A DNA stretch of 64,000 bases from Bacteroides timonensis (GCF_000513195.1 NZ_CBVI010000077.1:1-64000), one strand, 5' to 3'. Positions 26,701 through 36,642 are shown, counted from the stretch's first letter. Notes: generated from the letters alone by a model not told the origin. Made by a program: numbers and translations.

Positions 26701-29433
26701 ATGAAAAACTACACATCTCTCAAATTAGTCGTTATTTCCTTATTTTTGTACTTCGGGAATAACCCACTCGGGGCAGCTCCCGGAAAGAAATATACGCTCT
26801 TCTCTCCTGATGGAAAGTTGAAGGTGGAGGTTACTGCCGGAGACAAGCTGTCTTATCAGGTGATGCACGAAAACGATACAATTCTCTCTCATTCTAACAT
26901 AGGATTAGTTCTGGCAGACGGAACTACAATAGGAAACGATTCTCAGGTAACGGGTATTAAAAGGAAAAAGGTCAGGGATAATGTAGAGTCTCCTTTCTAT
27001 CGCTTCAAGGAGTTCATAACCACATGCAGTGAACTTAACTTGAAACTGAAAGGTGATTTCGGCGTTACCTTCCGCGCCTATGATGAAGGAGTGGCTTACC
27101 GTTTTTACACAACGCAAAAGGCGGAAGTAACCATCAAAAAGGAAGTGGCAGAATTTAACTTCAACCAGGATTACACAGCCTATCTTCCTTATACAACCAA
27201 CGATAAGAAGCCAATGGCAATGGCTTTCCAGAATGTCTACGACATCACCCCACTATCGAAGGCACAGCCGAAACCGGCTTTCCTACCCGTAACCGTGGAC
27301 TGTGGTAAAGCCAAGCTGACGATATTGGAGTCTGACCTCGAAGCTTATCCGGGTATGTTTGTGGAGAGAGTTGTCTCCTCGTCAACTTACTCCCTGAAAG
27401 GAGTATTCGCCTCCTACCCCACCAAGACAGATTTCTACCCCTGGCGCAGGCAGGAGTATGTGACAGAGACAACTGATTACATAGCACGCAGTAGTGGTGC
27501 ACGTACTTATCCCTGGCGTGTGCTGGCTGTGACGGAAAAAGATACGGATATGCCCGTCAACAATCTGGTTTATGCACTGGCATCCCCCAACCGCATAGGC
27601 GACACCTCGTGGATAAAGCCCGGGAAAGTGGCCTGGGACTGGTGGAATGACTGGAATCTGAAAGGTGTCCCCTTCAAGGCAGGCATCAATATGGATACCT
27701 ACAAATATTATATAGATTTCGCCAGCCGCAACGGCATCGAGTTTATTGTGCTCGACGAAGGATGGTACGCCCCCAAAAGCGGTGATATGCTGACCGTCAT
27801 TCCCGAGCTGAACCTCCCGGAGCTGGTTGCTTACGGAAAGGAGAAGGGAGTGGAGCTCATTCTCTGGACAGTATTCAACGTACTCGACAACCAACTGGAA
27901 GCTGCCTGCAAGAAGTACTCCGACATGGGCATCAAAGGTTTTAAAGTCGACTTCCTCGACCGCGACGACCAGACTGCCGTTGAAATGGTATACCGCATTG
28001 CCGAAGCCACCGCCAAGCATAAACTGACGCTCGACCTGCACGGCATCTATAAACCGACAGGCATCAACCGTACTTATCCGAACATCATCAACTTCGAAAG
28101 TCTGTTTGGCATGGAAGAAGTGAAATGGACGGAACTCAAAAATAACATGCCGCTTTATGATGTCACTTTCCCCTACATCCGGATGATGGCAGGTCCGGTG
28201 GACTACACCCCGGGAGCTATGCGTAATGCCACAAAAGCTGACTGGCGTGCCGTTTACTATACGCCAATGAGCATGGGAACCCGTTGCCATCAACTGGCTG
28301 CCTATATCGTGCATGATTCCCCCCTCACCATGCTGTGCGATGCACCGACAAATTATCTGAATGAACAGGAATGTGTAGATTTCATCACCTCCATTCCTGT
28401 AGAAACTGATTCAACTTTTATCGCCGCAGGCAAATTAGGAGAATACATTGTGACTGTCCGTAAGAAAGACATCAACTGGTACGTCGGCGGAATGACAAAC
28501 TGGGACGAGCGGGATGTGGAAATAGACTTCTCTTTCCTGCCAACAGGTGCCCGTTACACCGCCACGCTATTCGCTGACGGCATCAACGCCAACAAACAGG
28601 CGGAAGATTACCGCACAGAAACGCTCACAGTAGATAAAAACAGCCGGATAAAATTGCACCTCGCTTCGGGAGGAGGATTTGCAATGAAGCTCGAAGCCTG
28701 TCCGGCGCGCGGAACGATGACGGCAATACCCGAAGGCAAGAATATTCCTTCTTTCTACAAGAAATACATTGAAACGGAAGGTTTATATGTCACTTCATCT
28801 GAGCGGGTGAGCGACGAGGCATTGCTGAAAGCCTGTGATATTATCAGTCTGATGCTGGCAAAACGTCCGGATGTAAAAGCGCATATGGTGAAAAAAGGTT
28901 GCCATGTGATGGTTATCGGTAAAGACGAAGAAACTTGCGACCTGCCGGAGTTTGCACATATCTGCAATTCGCCGGACAGCATTGCTTACTGGAACTGGCG
29001 TGCCCGAGGTTTCGGAGGTGCACCGGAAGATGAGTTCTCCGCCAGTTGCGGAGAAGAGAACCTATTGGGTTTGCCTCAGGATAAGTATACGGGTGAGAAT
29101 ATCCTGATTCATGAATTTGCGCACTTGATACACATGGTAGGGATAGTTGGCGTAGAACCTGATTTCAATGACCGACTGGAGGCTTTATGGAAAAGTGCAA
29201 GCGAAAAAGGATTATGGGCAGGCACTTATGCCCTAAGCAACAAAGAGGAGTATTTTGCCGAATGTGTACAGTCTTTCTTTAACTGTAATCGATATGCCGA
29301 GCCTGCCAATGGAGTACATAATTCCATGAACCGACGTGTGAAGCTGAAAGCATACGACCCGGATATGTATAAGTTACTGAAAGAGTACTTTTATGAGATA
29401 GAGATACCGATTAATAATGAAATACATAAATGA
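26701..29433 (+). CDS. GH97 glycosidase fused to a zincin-like peptidase domain
   Basis: This 910-residue secreted protein (signal peptide to about GNNPLGAAP) has two enzyme-like parts. Residues 25-665 form a GH97 protein: an N-terminal beta-sandwich, a TIM barrel with 'DWWNDWN' and 'VLDEGWY', and a C-terminal beta domain ending 'GGGFAMKLEA'. Asp417 in 'KVDFLD' and Glu472 in 'FGMEEV' fit the nucleophile and acid/base positions of the retaining alpha-galactosidase type. Residues 685-910 are unrelated to GH97 and carry HEFAHLIH (His804, Glu805, His808), then 'NKEEYFAECVQSFF' with Glu849, Glu850 and Glu854 as candidate third ligands, as in lethal-factor-like zincins. The usual GH97 protein ends near residue 660-700, so the peptidase part is an extra 220-residue domain. 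No frameshift separates the parts. The gene is the first in the plus arm, behind the three-box operator. I infer a periplasmic or exported enzyme acting on an alpha-galactosylated peptide. Confidence 0.85.
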   Translation: MKNYTSLKLVVISLFLYFGNNPLGAAPGKKYTLFSPDGKLKVEVTAGDKLSYQVMHENDTILSHSNIGLVLADGTTIGNDSQVTGIKRKKVRDNVESPFYRFKEFITTCSELNLKLKGDFGVTFRAYDEGVAYRFYTTQKAEVTIKKEVAEFNFNQDYTAYLPYTTNDKKPMAMAFQNVYDITPLSKAQPKPAFLPVTVDCGKAKLTILESDLEAYPGMFVERVVSSSTYSLKGVFASYPTKTDFYPWRRQEYVTETTDYIARSSGARTYPWRVLAVTEKDTDMPVNNLVYALASPNRIGDTSWIKPGKVAWDWWNDWNLKGVPFKAGINMDTYKYYIDFASRNGIEFIVLDEGWYAPKSGDMLTVIPELNLPELVAYGKEKGVELILWTVFNVLDNQLEAACKKYSDMGIKGFKVDFLDRDDQTAVEMVYRIAEATAKHKLTLDLHGIYKPTGINRTYPNIINFESLFGMEEVKWTELKNNMPLYDVTFPYIRMMAGPVDYTPGAMRNATKADWRAVYYTPMSMGTRCHQLAAYIVHDSPLTMLCDAPTNYLNEQECVDFITSIPVETDSTFIAAGKLGEYIVTVRKKDINWYVGGMTNWDERDVEIDFSFLPTGARYTATLFADGINANKQAEDYRTETLTVDKNSRIKLHLASGGGFAMKLEACPARGTMTAIPEGKNIPSFYKKYIETEGLYVTSSERVSDEALLKACDIISLMLAKRPDVKAHMVKKGCHVMVIGKDEETCDLPEFAHICNSPDSIAYWNWRARGFGGAPEDEFSASCGEENLLGLPQDKYTGENILIHEFAHLIHMVGIVGVEPDFNDRLEALWKSASEKGLWAGTYALSNKEEYFAECVQSFFNCNRYAEPANGVHNSMNRRVKLKAYDPDMYKLLKEYFYEIEIPINNEIHK

Positions 29434-29526
29434 TAATTCAGCGGACGAGCGTCGATATAATATACGGCACCCGTACCAGGTAAGGTACGGCGCCCTGCAT
29501 AGTAGAGTTCCACTAAATTATCATTT
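29428..29526 (+). other. Long intergenic stem-loop between GH97 and GH43
   Basis: The 18-nt arms 29428-29445 and 29509-29526 pair fully if two G-U pairs are allowed. A smaller hairpin (GTACC/GGTAC, near 29473-29488) sits in the loop. The left arm overlaps the GH97 stop codon and the right arm ends 21 bp before the GH43 start. It could attenuate transcription or set the ratio of the two products. Confidence 0.55.
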
Positions 29527-29547
29527 ATAAAACAATCAAGCAACAGC

Positions 29548-31950
29548 ATGAATAGAATCATCTTTTTGACCGCTTCCCTCTTACTGGGAATGCTTTCCGT
29601 CTTCTCGCAGAACGCCTTCAATACCCCGGGCGCGGGTAATCCCGTCATCCCCGGATACTTTGCAGACCCTACCATAAAGAAGTTCGGTGACACTTATTAT
29701 ATGTACGCCACTACCGACGGCAGTGGTGCCGGCTTCGGCCCTGCCCAAGTGTGGACAAGCAAAGACTTCGTAAACTGGACCCTGATGCCCATGAACTGGC
29801 CGGACAGCCACTGGATATGGGCTCCCGACGTGATGCAGCACTCTGATGGCAAGTATTACTATTTCTATTGCCAGCCCTGCATCATCCATTGCGGCGTTAG
29901 CGAAACGCCCCGCGGCCCGTGGAAGAATATCCTGGGCGATAGCGAAGCTGTCCTCATCCCCGACCGCTTCGTAACAAATGCCATCACTTTGGACGGACAA
30001 ACATTTGTAGACGATGACGGCTCAGTCTATATGTACTGGGGAACCTGGGGCATTTACAAAGGTTTCGGTTGCGGTGCCGGAAAATTAGCTCCCGATTTGA
30101 AGAGTTTTACCGAAACCCGCCTCATCCCCAATACCGAAGCCACCGATTTCTTCGAAGCACCTTTTGTAATCAAACGCAATGGAACCTACTACTTTATGTA
30201 TTCCTCCGGTTCCTGCCACGACCACACATACCGTGTGCAATACGCCACCTCAGACAAGCCTCTGGGTCCTTACACCTATGGCGGCTGCATCCTCGAAACC
30301 AATGCTGACGGAACCATTCACGGTCCCGGCCACCACAGCATCCTTCAGGAAGGCAATGATTACTATATCGTTTATCACCGCCACGACAATCCACACTCCA
30401 ACCGTGGCTTCCACCGCCAGCTTTGCATCGACCGCATGACATTCAATGCAGACGGGACGATTCAGAAAATCATCCCTACTCATGACGGCGTAGGTGCACT
30501 GGCCCCCTCCGTTGTTAAATCAACCAACCTTGCTTTTGGTAAAAGCGTGCGTGCCTCTTCCTCTTATGATGACAACTTCCGTCCCGAATATGCCGTAGAT
30601 GATAACAACGGAACTTTATGGCGTCCGCGCGGCATGGGACAGGAATGGCTTGAAATAGACCTGGGACGCACCCAACAGATACAAACGATCTGGACACAAT
30701 TTGAATATGGCACTCAGTTCTATCAATATCTGATTGAAACTTCAACAGATGGTAAACGCTGGGCTATCTTTGCCGACAAGCGAAACAATCATCTGGCAGG
30801 CAGCCCGATGGTAGATTTCGGAAAAGCCAAAGCCCGCTTCGTGCGCCTCACCTATACCGGCGGGCAGAAGAATGGCTTCGGTGGCGCTATCTGGAACATC
30901 AAGGTATTTTCCGGTATCGAAGACTCCGCTCCCCAACAATGGCTCGGACTGACAGCCGCCGACTGGAATGGCCGCGAATGGCAGAACAATGAAGGAATGT
31001 TAGGAGGTACTTTTATCCTGAAAGCAGGATCAGCCCGCACCGAACGCATTGACGGACGCGACGCACTGGTTCTCGAACCGGGCACTACGCTAGAATACCG
31101 TCATCCGTTACTTTCTCCCCCCAAAGAGCATACAATTAGCGGGTTAGTTTATAGATTAGGTAGGTGGCAAAGCTACGAAGCGGAGTCCGCCCTCTCATCG
31201 GGTGTGATTTCGCTTCAAAGCGGAGCCGAACCTTTAATCATCACTAACCTCCGCTATTATAACTGGAAACAGGAACCTGCCGAACAGGAATATGACACCA
31301 CTACGGATATCGTCCGCTTACCGGCTGCTGATCAGCGAAAGCGTGGCCTAATAGTAAGCATCACCGCTGATGACTTCGCCGCAGGCGACACCGTACATTA
31401 TCTTTCCAATCATGGAATAGAAGGATACTTCGAAGCCCACAAAGCCCCCTCCATCATTAAGGAAGTGGAAGGAAAAAAGAGTTTCAGTTTTGATGGTCAT
31501 CAGGTATTCCAGTCCAACTTCTCCCTGCCTGCAACCTTGCTGGACAATGCCCCCTATACATTGGAAGCCTGGATACTGAATGATTCTATTGCCGAAAACG
31601 AATGTGTGGCCGACTTCACGACTTCGCATGACGAATTGGAAAAGATTATGCTCGTCAGTGGCACGGAGCCCCGATGCGGTGTCATCAACCACTATGGCTG
31701 GTACGAAGATGCCGGATACAAGGACATGAAAGAGCTGACCGGCAAATGGCAGCATATCTATATTTGTTTCGACGGCCGCATAGAACAAGTATATATCAAT
31801 GGTAAATTAATTAGCGAAAAAGATATTCAATTGCTAATAAAACCATCACAATACGTAACTTTGGGGCGGAATGCAGAACACAACTGGCCGTTCACGGGCT
31901 ATCTGCATTCACTGAAACTATGGGACGAATATATTCCGATCAAGAAATAA
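29548..31950 (+). CDS. GH43 arabinofuranosidase-like enzyme with CBM32-like and LamG-like domains
   Basis: This 800-residue secreted protein starts with a signal peptide ending VFSQN. A five-bladed GH43 propeller (about 30-320) follows, with catalytic base Asp40 in 'GYFADPT' and acid Glu203 in 'TDFFEAPF'; 'WAPDV' holds the third acidic residue. Residues 325-455 form a discoidin/CBM32-like domain ('WLEIDLGRTQQIQTIWTQFEY'). A linker and a C-terminal concanavalin/LamG-like domain ('HIYICFDGRIEQVYINGK') occupy about 630-795. The layout resembles GH43 subfamily 34, which contains alpha-L-arabinofuranosidases, but the subfamily cannot be fixed without a search. It lies 114 bp after the GH97 gene and 22 bp before GH127. 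A likely job is to remove terminal alpha-L-arabinofuranose so that GH127 can work. Confidence 0.85.
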   Translation: MNRIIFLTASLLLGMLSVFSQNAFNTPGAGNPVIPGYFADPTIKKFGDTYYMYATTDGSGAGFGPAQVWTSKDFVNWTLMPMNWPDSHWIWAPDVMQHSDGKYYYFYCQPCIIHCGVSETPRGPWKNILGDSEAVLIPDRFVTNAITLDGQTFVDDDGSVYMYWGTWGIYKGFGCGAGKLAPDLKSFTETRLIPNTEATDFFEAPFVIKRNGTYYFMYSSGSCHDHTYRVQYATSDKPLGPYTYGGCILETNADGTIHGPGHHSILQEGNDYYIVYHRHDNPHSNRGFHRQLCIDRMTFNADGTIQKIIPTHDGVGALAPSVVKSTNLAFGKSVRASSSYDDNFRPEYAVDDNNGTLWRPRGMGQEWLEIDLGRTQQIQTIWTQFEYGTQFYQYLIETSTDGKRWAIFADKRNNHLAGSPMVDFGKAKARFVRLTYTGGQKNGFGGAIWNIKVFSGIEDSAPQQWLGLTAADWNGREWQNNEGMLGGTFILKAGSARTERIDGRDALVLEPGTTLEYRHPLLSPPKEHTISGLVYRLGRWQSYEAESALSSGVISLQSGAEPLIITNLRYYNWKQEPAEQEYDTTTDIVRLPAADQRKRGLIVSITADDFAAGDTVHYLSNHGIEGYFEAHKAPSIIKEVEGKKSFSFDGHQVFQSNFSLPATLLDNAPYTLEAWILNDSIAENECVADFTTSHDELEKIMLVSGTEPRCGVINHYGWYEDAGYKDMKELTGKWQHIYICFDGRIEQVYINGKLISEKDIQLLIKPSQYVTLGRNAEHNWPFTGYLHSLKLWDEYIPIKK

Positions 31951-31972
31951 TACCATAAAACGAATAATAACC

Positions 31973-34378
31973 ATGAGAAAAGTATTAGTTACCACCTTGC
32001 TGGTTGCCGCCACCTTGAGCAGCCAGGCGCAAGTGAAAAACCAATCGCACGGGTATCCCATCGATCCCGTACCTTTCACCTCGGTGAAAGTAACCGACTC
32101 CTTCTGGGGACAACGCCTCAACGCGAGCCGCGAAGTAACCATTCCTCTTGCTTTCAGCAAATGCGAGGAAACAGGAAGATATCAGAACTTCGTCAACGCA
32201 GCGCATCCCAGCGATACGATTAAAGTAGGCGGACTGGCTTTCGACGATACGGACGTATACAAAACTATCGAAGGTGCCAGCTACCTGTTGCAGACTTATC
32301 CGGACAAGAAACTGGCTAAATACATTGACAGCGTGCTCGTCATCGTAGCCGCCGCACAGGAAGCGGACGGATACCTCTACACCAGTCGTACCATGAATCC
32401 GAAACATCCGCACGAATGGGCAGGAAACAAGCGCTGGGAAAAAGTAGAAGACCTAAGCCACGAGTTCTATAATCTGGGACACATGGTGGAAGGCGCAATA
32501 GCCCACTATCAGGCAACCGGGAAGAAAAACTTCCTCAACATCGCCATCAAGTACGCCGATTGCGTATGTCGTGAGATAGGTACAGGAGAAGGGCAGCAAA
32601 TCCGTGTTCCCGGACATCAGATTGCAGAAATGGCACTTGCCAAGCTTTATCTGGTCACTGGAGACAAGAAATACCTCGACCAGGCTAAATTCTTCCTCGA
32701 CCAGCGCGGATACACCAGCCGCACGGACGAATACAGCCAGGCACATAAACCGGTGGTTCAGCAGGATGAAGCTGTGGGACACGCCGTTCGCGCCGCATAT
32801 ATGTATGCAGGTATGGCCGATGTAGCCGCCTTGACGGGAGACACTGCCTATATTCATGCCATCGACCGCATCTGGGACAATATCGTCGGTAAGAAGTATT
32901 ACATCACCGGCGGTATCGGAGCCACAGCTGCCGGAGAGGCTTTCGGCAAGAACTACGAATTGCCCAACATGTCAGCTTATTGCGAGACTTGCGCAGCTAT
33001 CGGCAATGTATATGTCAACTACCGTCTGTTCTTGCTTCACGGCGAGTCAAAGTATTATGATGTATTGGAACGTACCTTATATAACGGTTTGATTTCGGGC
33101 GTATCACTGGACGGCGGCGGTTTCTTCTACCCGAATCCGTTGGAGAGCATGGGACAACATCAACGCCAACCTTGGTTCGGCTGCGCTTGCTGCCCCTCTA
33201 ATATCTGCCGTTTCATTCCGTCATTGCCGGGATATATCTATGCGGTGAAGGATAAAGATGTCTATGTTAACCTCTTCATGTCCAATACTTCGGACCTGAA
33301 AGTGGATGGCAAAGCTGTTTCTATCGAGCAAACCACCAAATACCCGTGGAACGGTGACATCACCATCGGCATCAACAAGAATAACGCCGGACAGTTCAAC
33401 CTGAAAGTCCGTATTCCCGGATGGGTTCGGGGTCAGGTAGTTCCCAGTGACCTGTATGCCTATAGTGACGGCAAGCGTCTGAAGTATACAGTAAAAGTAA
33501 ACGGAGAAGCCGTACAGAATGAACTGAAGGATGGTTATTTCTGCATTGACCGCCGTTGGAAAAAGGGTGATAAGGTGGAAGTACACTTAGACATGGAACC
33601 GCGTACCGTGAAAGCCAGCAATAAGGTGGAAGCCGACCGCGGACGCATTGCCGTAGAACGCGGACCGATTGTATACTGTGCAGAATTCCCGGATAATAAC
33701 TTCGACATCTTCAGCGTATTCATGAACCGCAACCCGAAGTTTGAAGTAGTGGAAAAGCCCGATCTGCTGTATGGCATCAACCAATTGAAGACCGACGCAC
33801 AGACACTTGGCTATGACGATCAGGGGCGCTTGACCACTACCGATGTGAGCCTGACACTGATACCTTACTACGCATGGGCCCACCGTGGTTCGGGAGCTAT
33901 GGAAGTATGGTTGCCGCAAGAGCTGAGCGCATCCCGCCCCACCATGCCTGCCACACTGGCTTCGGAAAGTAAAATAGACGCATCCCACCGCGCAAGCTCC
34001 ATTTCAGCCATCAACGACCGCCTGGTTCCGAAAGATGAAAATGACCGCTCCCTGCCCTACTATCATTGGTGGCCCAAACAGGGAACTACAGAATGGATCA
34101 CGTATGAGTTCCCGGCAGAAGCTACCGTATCAAGTTCTACCGTATATTGGTTCGACGATGCTCCCTGGGGCGGTTGCCGTGTACCGAAAAGCTGGAAGGT
34201 ATATTATAAAGATGCACAAGGCCAGTGGCACCCCGTCACAGGTACCGACAAATATGGCGTTGTAAAAGGTGCGGGAAACACCGTAAACTTTGATCCCGTG
34301 AAAACCAAATCAGTAAAACTGGAAATTACCCTGCCGGACAAACATGCAGCAGGTGTTTATGAATGGGAAGTACAATAA
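31973..34378 (+). CDS. GH127 beta-L-arabinofuranosidase-like enzyme, second copy
   Basis: This 801-residue protein has a plain signal peptide (TLSSQAQVKNQ), so it is probably periplasmic, unlike the lipoprotein copy at 22743-25181. The GH127 active-site set is complete: Glu338 and Cys340 in 'AYCETCAA' and Cys406-Cys407 in 'FGCACCPSN'. The C-terminal domain is discoidin-like ('VYWFDDAPWGGCRVPKSWKVYYKD'). The two copies share the same domain order throughout, yet are clearly diverged. The gene is 22 bp after GH43 and 13 bp before the S9 peptidase gene, so all four plus-strand genes are probably one transcript. Two GH127 enzymes in one locus suggest a substrate with more than one beta-arabinofuranose linkage or a two-compartment pathway. 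Confidence 0.92.
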   Translation: MRKVLVTTLLVAATLSSQAQVKNQSHGYPIDPVPFTSVKVTDSFWGQRLNASREVTIPLAFSKCEETGRYQNFVNAAHPSDTIKVGGLAFDDTDVYKTIEGASYLLQTYPDKKLAKYIDSVLVIVAAAQEADGYLYTSRTMNPKHPHEWAGNKRWEKVEDLSHEFYNLGHMVEGAIAHYQATGKKNFLNIAIKYADCVCREIGTGEGQQIRVPGHQIAEMALAKLYLVTGDKKYLDQAKFFLDQRGYTSRTDEYSQAHKPVVQQDEAVGHAVRAAYMYAGMADVAALTGDTAYIHAIDRIWDNIVGKKYYITGGIGATAAGEAFGKNYELPNMSAYCETCAAIGNVYVNYRLFLLHGESKYYDVLERTLYNGLISGVSLDGGGFFYPNPLESMGQHQRQPWFGCACCPSNICRFIPSLPGYIYAVKDKDVYVNLFMSNTSDLKVDGKAVSIEQTTKYPWNGDITIGINKNNAGQFNLKVRIPGWVRGQVVPSDLYAYSDGKRLKYTVKVNGEAVQNELKDGYFCIDRRWKKGDKVEVHLDMEPRTVKASNKVEADRGRIAVERGPIVYCAEFPDNNFDIFSVFMNRNPKFEVVEKPDLLYGINQLKTDAQTLGYDDQGRLTTTDVSLTLIPYYAWAHRGSGAMEVWLPQELSASRPTMPATLASESKIDASHRASSISAINDRLVPKDENDRSLPYYHWWPKQGTTEWITYEFPAEATVSSSTVYWFDDAPWGGCRVPKSWKVYYKDAQGQWHPVTGTDKYGVVKGAGNTVNFDPVKTKSVKLEITLPDKHAAGVYEWEVQ

Positions 34379-34391
34379 AGGTTAGTTAGAT

Positions 34392-36641
34392 ATGAATGTT
34401 TGTAAGTTAGGTTTGTCGATAGCCATGCTCCTTAGCGGGGGCATGGCTTTCGCACAAGGCACAGTGGATGATTATAACCGTGCCTACGCATTAAGAGAGA
34501 AATTCAGTGCCAACAAAGTTTTCTACTCCAACGTCACGCCGCAATGGATAGAAGGCACACATCAGTTCTGGTATGTACGCAATACGCCCGAAGGCCGTAT
34601 CTACGTATCGGTGAACGCAGACAAGAAAAACAGAAAGGAGTTGTTCGACCACAAGCGTCTGTCAAGCGCACTGAGCAACGCATCCGGCAAAGAAGTAAAG
34701 CCCGAGACAATCCAACTGGAACGGTTACGGGTGAACCCGAGCTTAGATACGCTTCGTTTTGTATTTGGCAATCAGCGCTGGATGTACGCCACCCGCAAAA
34801 ATCAGTTGGTAAATGAAGGCAACCTGCCCGGCCGCAATGCACCACAGAAACACTGGATGGAACGGGATGACGAAAAAGAAACCGCTCCCGTAACTTCACC
34901 CGATGGAAAGTATACCGCCTATATCAAAAATCAGAATGTATATGTGAAGGAACTTACCACCGGAAAAGAGAAGCAGTTGAGCCTTGACGGTACACTCAGC
35001 AACTACTACTCAGCTTATATCCGCTGGTCTCCGGACAGCAAGAAAGTGGCATCCTGCAAAATCCGCCCGGTAGAGAAACGATATGTATACTATGTAGAGT
35101 CTTCTCCGGCGGATCAGCTCCAACCGAAACTGCACAAGCAGGAATATGCCAAACCGGGAGACGAACTTCCTTTCAAGATACCTTGCATTTATGAAGTTGA
35201 AACAGGACGAGGTATCATCCCCAGCACCGACCTCTTCGACCGGCAGTATGAAATATACGGCCCCGAATGGAACCCGGACAGCCGTTCTGTTACCTTCGAG
35301 TACAACCAGCGCGGACATCAGGCATATCGTGTACTTGAACTCTCTGCCGAAACAGGCGCCGTGCGTCCTCTGATAGAAGAAACCAGTGACAAGTACGTGA
35401 ACTATACCCGCCGCTTCCGCCACGACCTGAGGGACAACAAACACATCATCTGGATGAGCGAACGGGATAACTGGAACCACCTGTACATGTACGACCGCAC
35501 TACCGCACAGCCCGTCCATCAGATAACCCGCGGCGAATGGTATGTGCGCGAAGTGCTCCGCGTAGACGAGGACAACCGGCAGATTTATTTCTCCGCCAAC
35601 GGTGTGCAGCCGGGCGAAGATCCTTACCTCATCCGCTACTACCGCATCGGCTTCGATGGCAAAGGATTCACCTGCCTCACTCCCGAAGAAGGTATGCACC
35701 GGGCCTGGTTCTCACCGGACATGAATTATCTGGTAGACGTTTACTCTATGGTAAACAAAGCCCCCGTTGCCGTATTGCGCAGTGCCGAAGACGGCAAAGT
35801 GGTGATGCCGCTGGAGACAGCCGATATCAGTCGTCTGGAAGCAGAAGGTTGGAAAGCCCCCGAAGTATTTACAGCCAAGGGCCGCGACGGGAAAACGGAC
35901 ATGTGGGGATTGATTGTACGCCCTACCAATTTCGACCCGAACCGGAAGTACCCGGTGATCGAATATATCTACCAAGGCCCCGGCGATCAATATGTGCCCA
36001 AAACCTTCATTCCGTACAATTGGTACATGACTTCCCTTGCCGAACTCGGCTTTATCGTCGTCATGGTAGATGGAATGGGAACCTCATTCCGCTCACGTGA
36101 ATTTGAAAACGTATGCTACAAGAATCTGAAAGATGCAGGACTTCCCGATCACATCTCCTGGATTAAAGCTGCCGGAGAGAAGTATCCGTATATGGATATG
36201 GACCGCGTAGGCATCTATGGCTGTTCCGCCGGAGGCCAGGAATCCACCACTGCCGTGCTGCTGCATCCCGAATTCTACAAAGCCGCTTATTCCGCCTGTG
36301 GCTGCCACGACAACCGCATGGATAAAATCTGGTGGAACGAACTCTGGCTGGGATATCCCGTAGGAGATCAATATAAGGAAGGATCGAATGTAGAGAATGC
36401 CCATCTGCTGAGTCGCCCCCTGATGCTGGTGGTAGGCGAACTGGACGATAATGTAGATCCTGCCTCAACCATGCAGGTGGTGAACGCACTGATAAAAGCC
36501 AACAAAGATTTTGAATTGGTAGTGATTCCCGGTGCACACCACACGATGGGAGAAGATTTCGGGGAACATAAACGCTATGATTTCTTTGTACGCCATCTGA
36601 TGGGGGGAAACCCGCCGAAGTGGGAAGAGGTGAAGAAGTGA
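34392..36641 (+). CDS. DPP IV-type dipeptidyl peptidase (S9 family)
   Basis: This 749-residue protein has a signal peptide ending MAFAQG, an eight-bladed beta-propeller of the DPPIV_N type (about 90-480) and a C-terminal alpha/beta-hydrolase. The catalytic triad is visible: Ser612 in 'YGCSAGGQ', Asp685 in 'GELDDNVDP' and probably His717 in 'PGAHHTMG'. Family members remove Xaa-Pro (sometimes Xaa-Ala) dipeptides from peptide N-termini and are periplasmic in Bacteroidales. It is the last gene of the plus arm, 13 bp after GH127. A post-proline peptidase co-transcribed with arabinosidases fits a proline- or hydroxyproline-rich glycoprotein substrate. Exact specificity (proline versus other residues) is not shown by sequence. 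The glutamate motif for N-terminus binding was not identified with confidence. Confidence 0.9.
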   Translation: MNVCKLGLSIAMLLSGGMAFAQGTVDDYNRAYALREKFSANKVFYSNVTPQWIEGTHQFWYVRNTPEGRIYVSVNADKKNRKELFDHKRLSSALSNASGKEVKPETIQLERLRVNPSLDTLRFVFGNQRWMYATRKNQLVNEGNLPGRNAPQKHWMERDDEKETAPVTSPDGKYTAYIKNQNVYVKELTTGKEKQLSLDGTLSNYYSAYIRWSPDSKKVASCKIRPVEKRYVYYVESSPADQLQPKLHKQEYAKPGDELPFKIPCIYEVETGRGIIPSTDLFDRQYEIYGPEWNPDSRSVTFEYNQRGHQAYRVLELSAETGAVRPLIEETSDKYVNYTRRFRHDLRDNKHIIWMSERDNWNHLYMYDRTTAQPVHQITRGEWYVREVLRVDEDNRQIYFSANGVQPGEDPYLIRYYRIGFDGKGFTCLTPEEGMHRAWFSPDMNYLVDVYSMVNKAPVAVLRSAEDGKVVMPLETADISRLEAEGWKAPEVFTAKGRDGKTDMWGLIVRPTNFDPNRKYPVIEYIYQGPGDQYVPKTFIPYNWYMTSLAELGFIVVMVDGMGTSFRSREFENVCYKNLKDAGLPDHISWIKAAGEKYPYMDMDRVGIYGCSAGGQESTTAVLLHPEFYKAAYSACGCHDNRMDKIWWNELWLGYPVGDQYKEGSNVENAHLLSRPLMLVVGELDDNVDPASTMQVVNALIKANKDFELVVIPGAHHTMGEDFGEHKRYDFFVRHLMGGNPPKWEEVKK

Positions 36642-36642
36642 T

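Noticed and set aside
27382..28314. 310-residue minus-strand ORF inside the GH97 gene
   Set aside because: It is fully antisense to a well-supported GH97 coding region, has no recognisable domain, and looks like a codon shadow.
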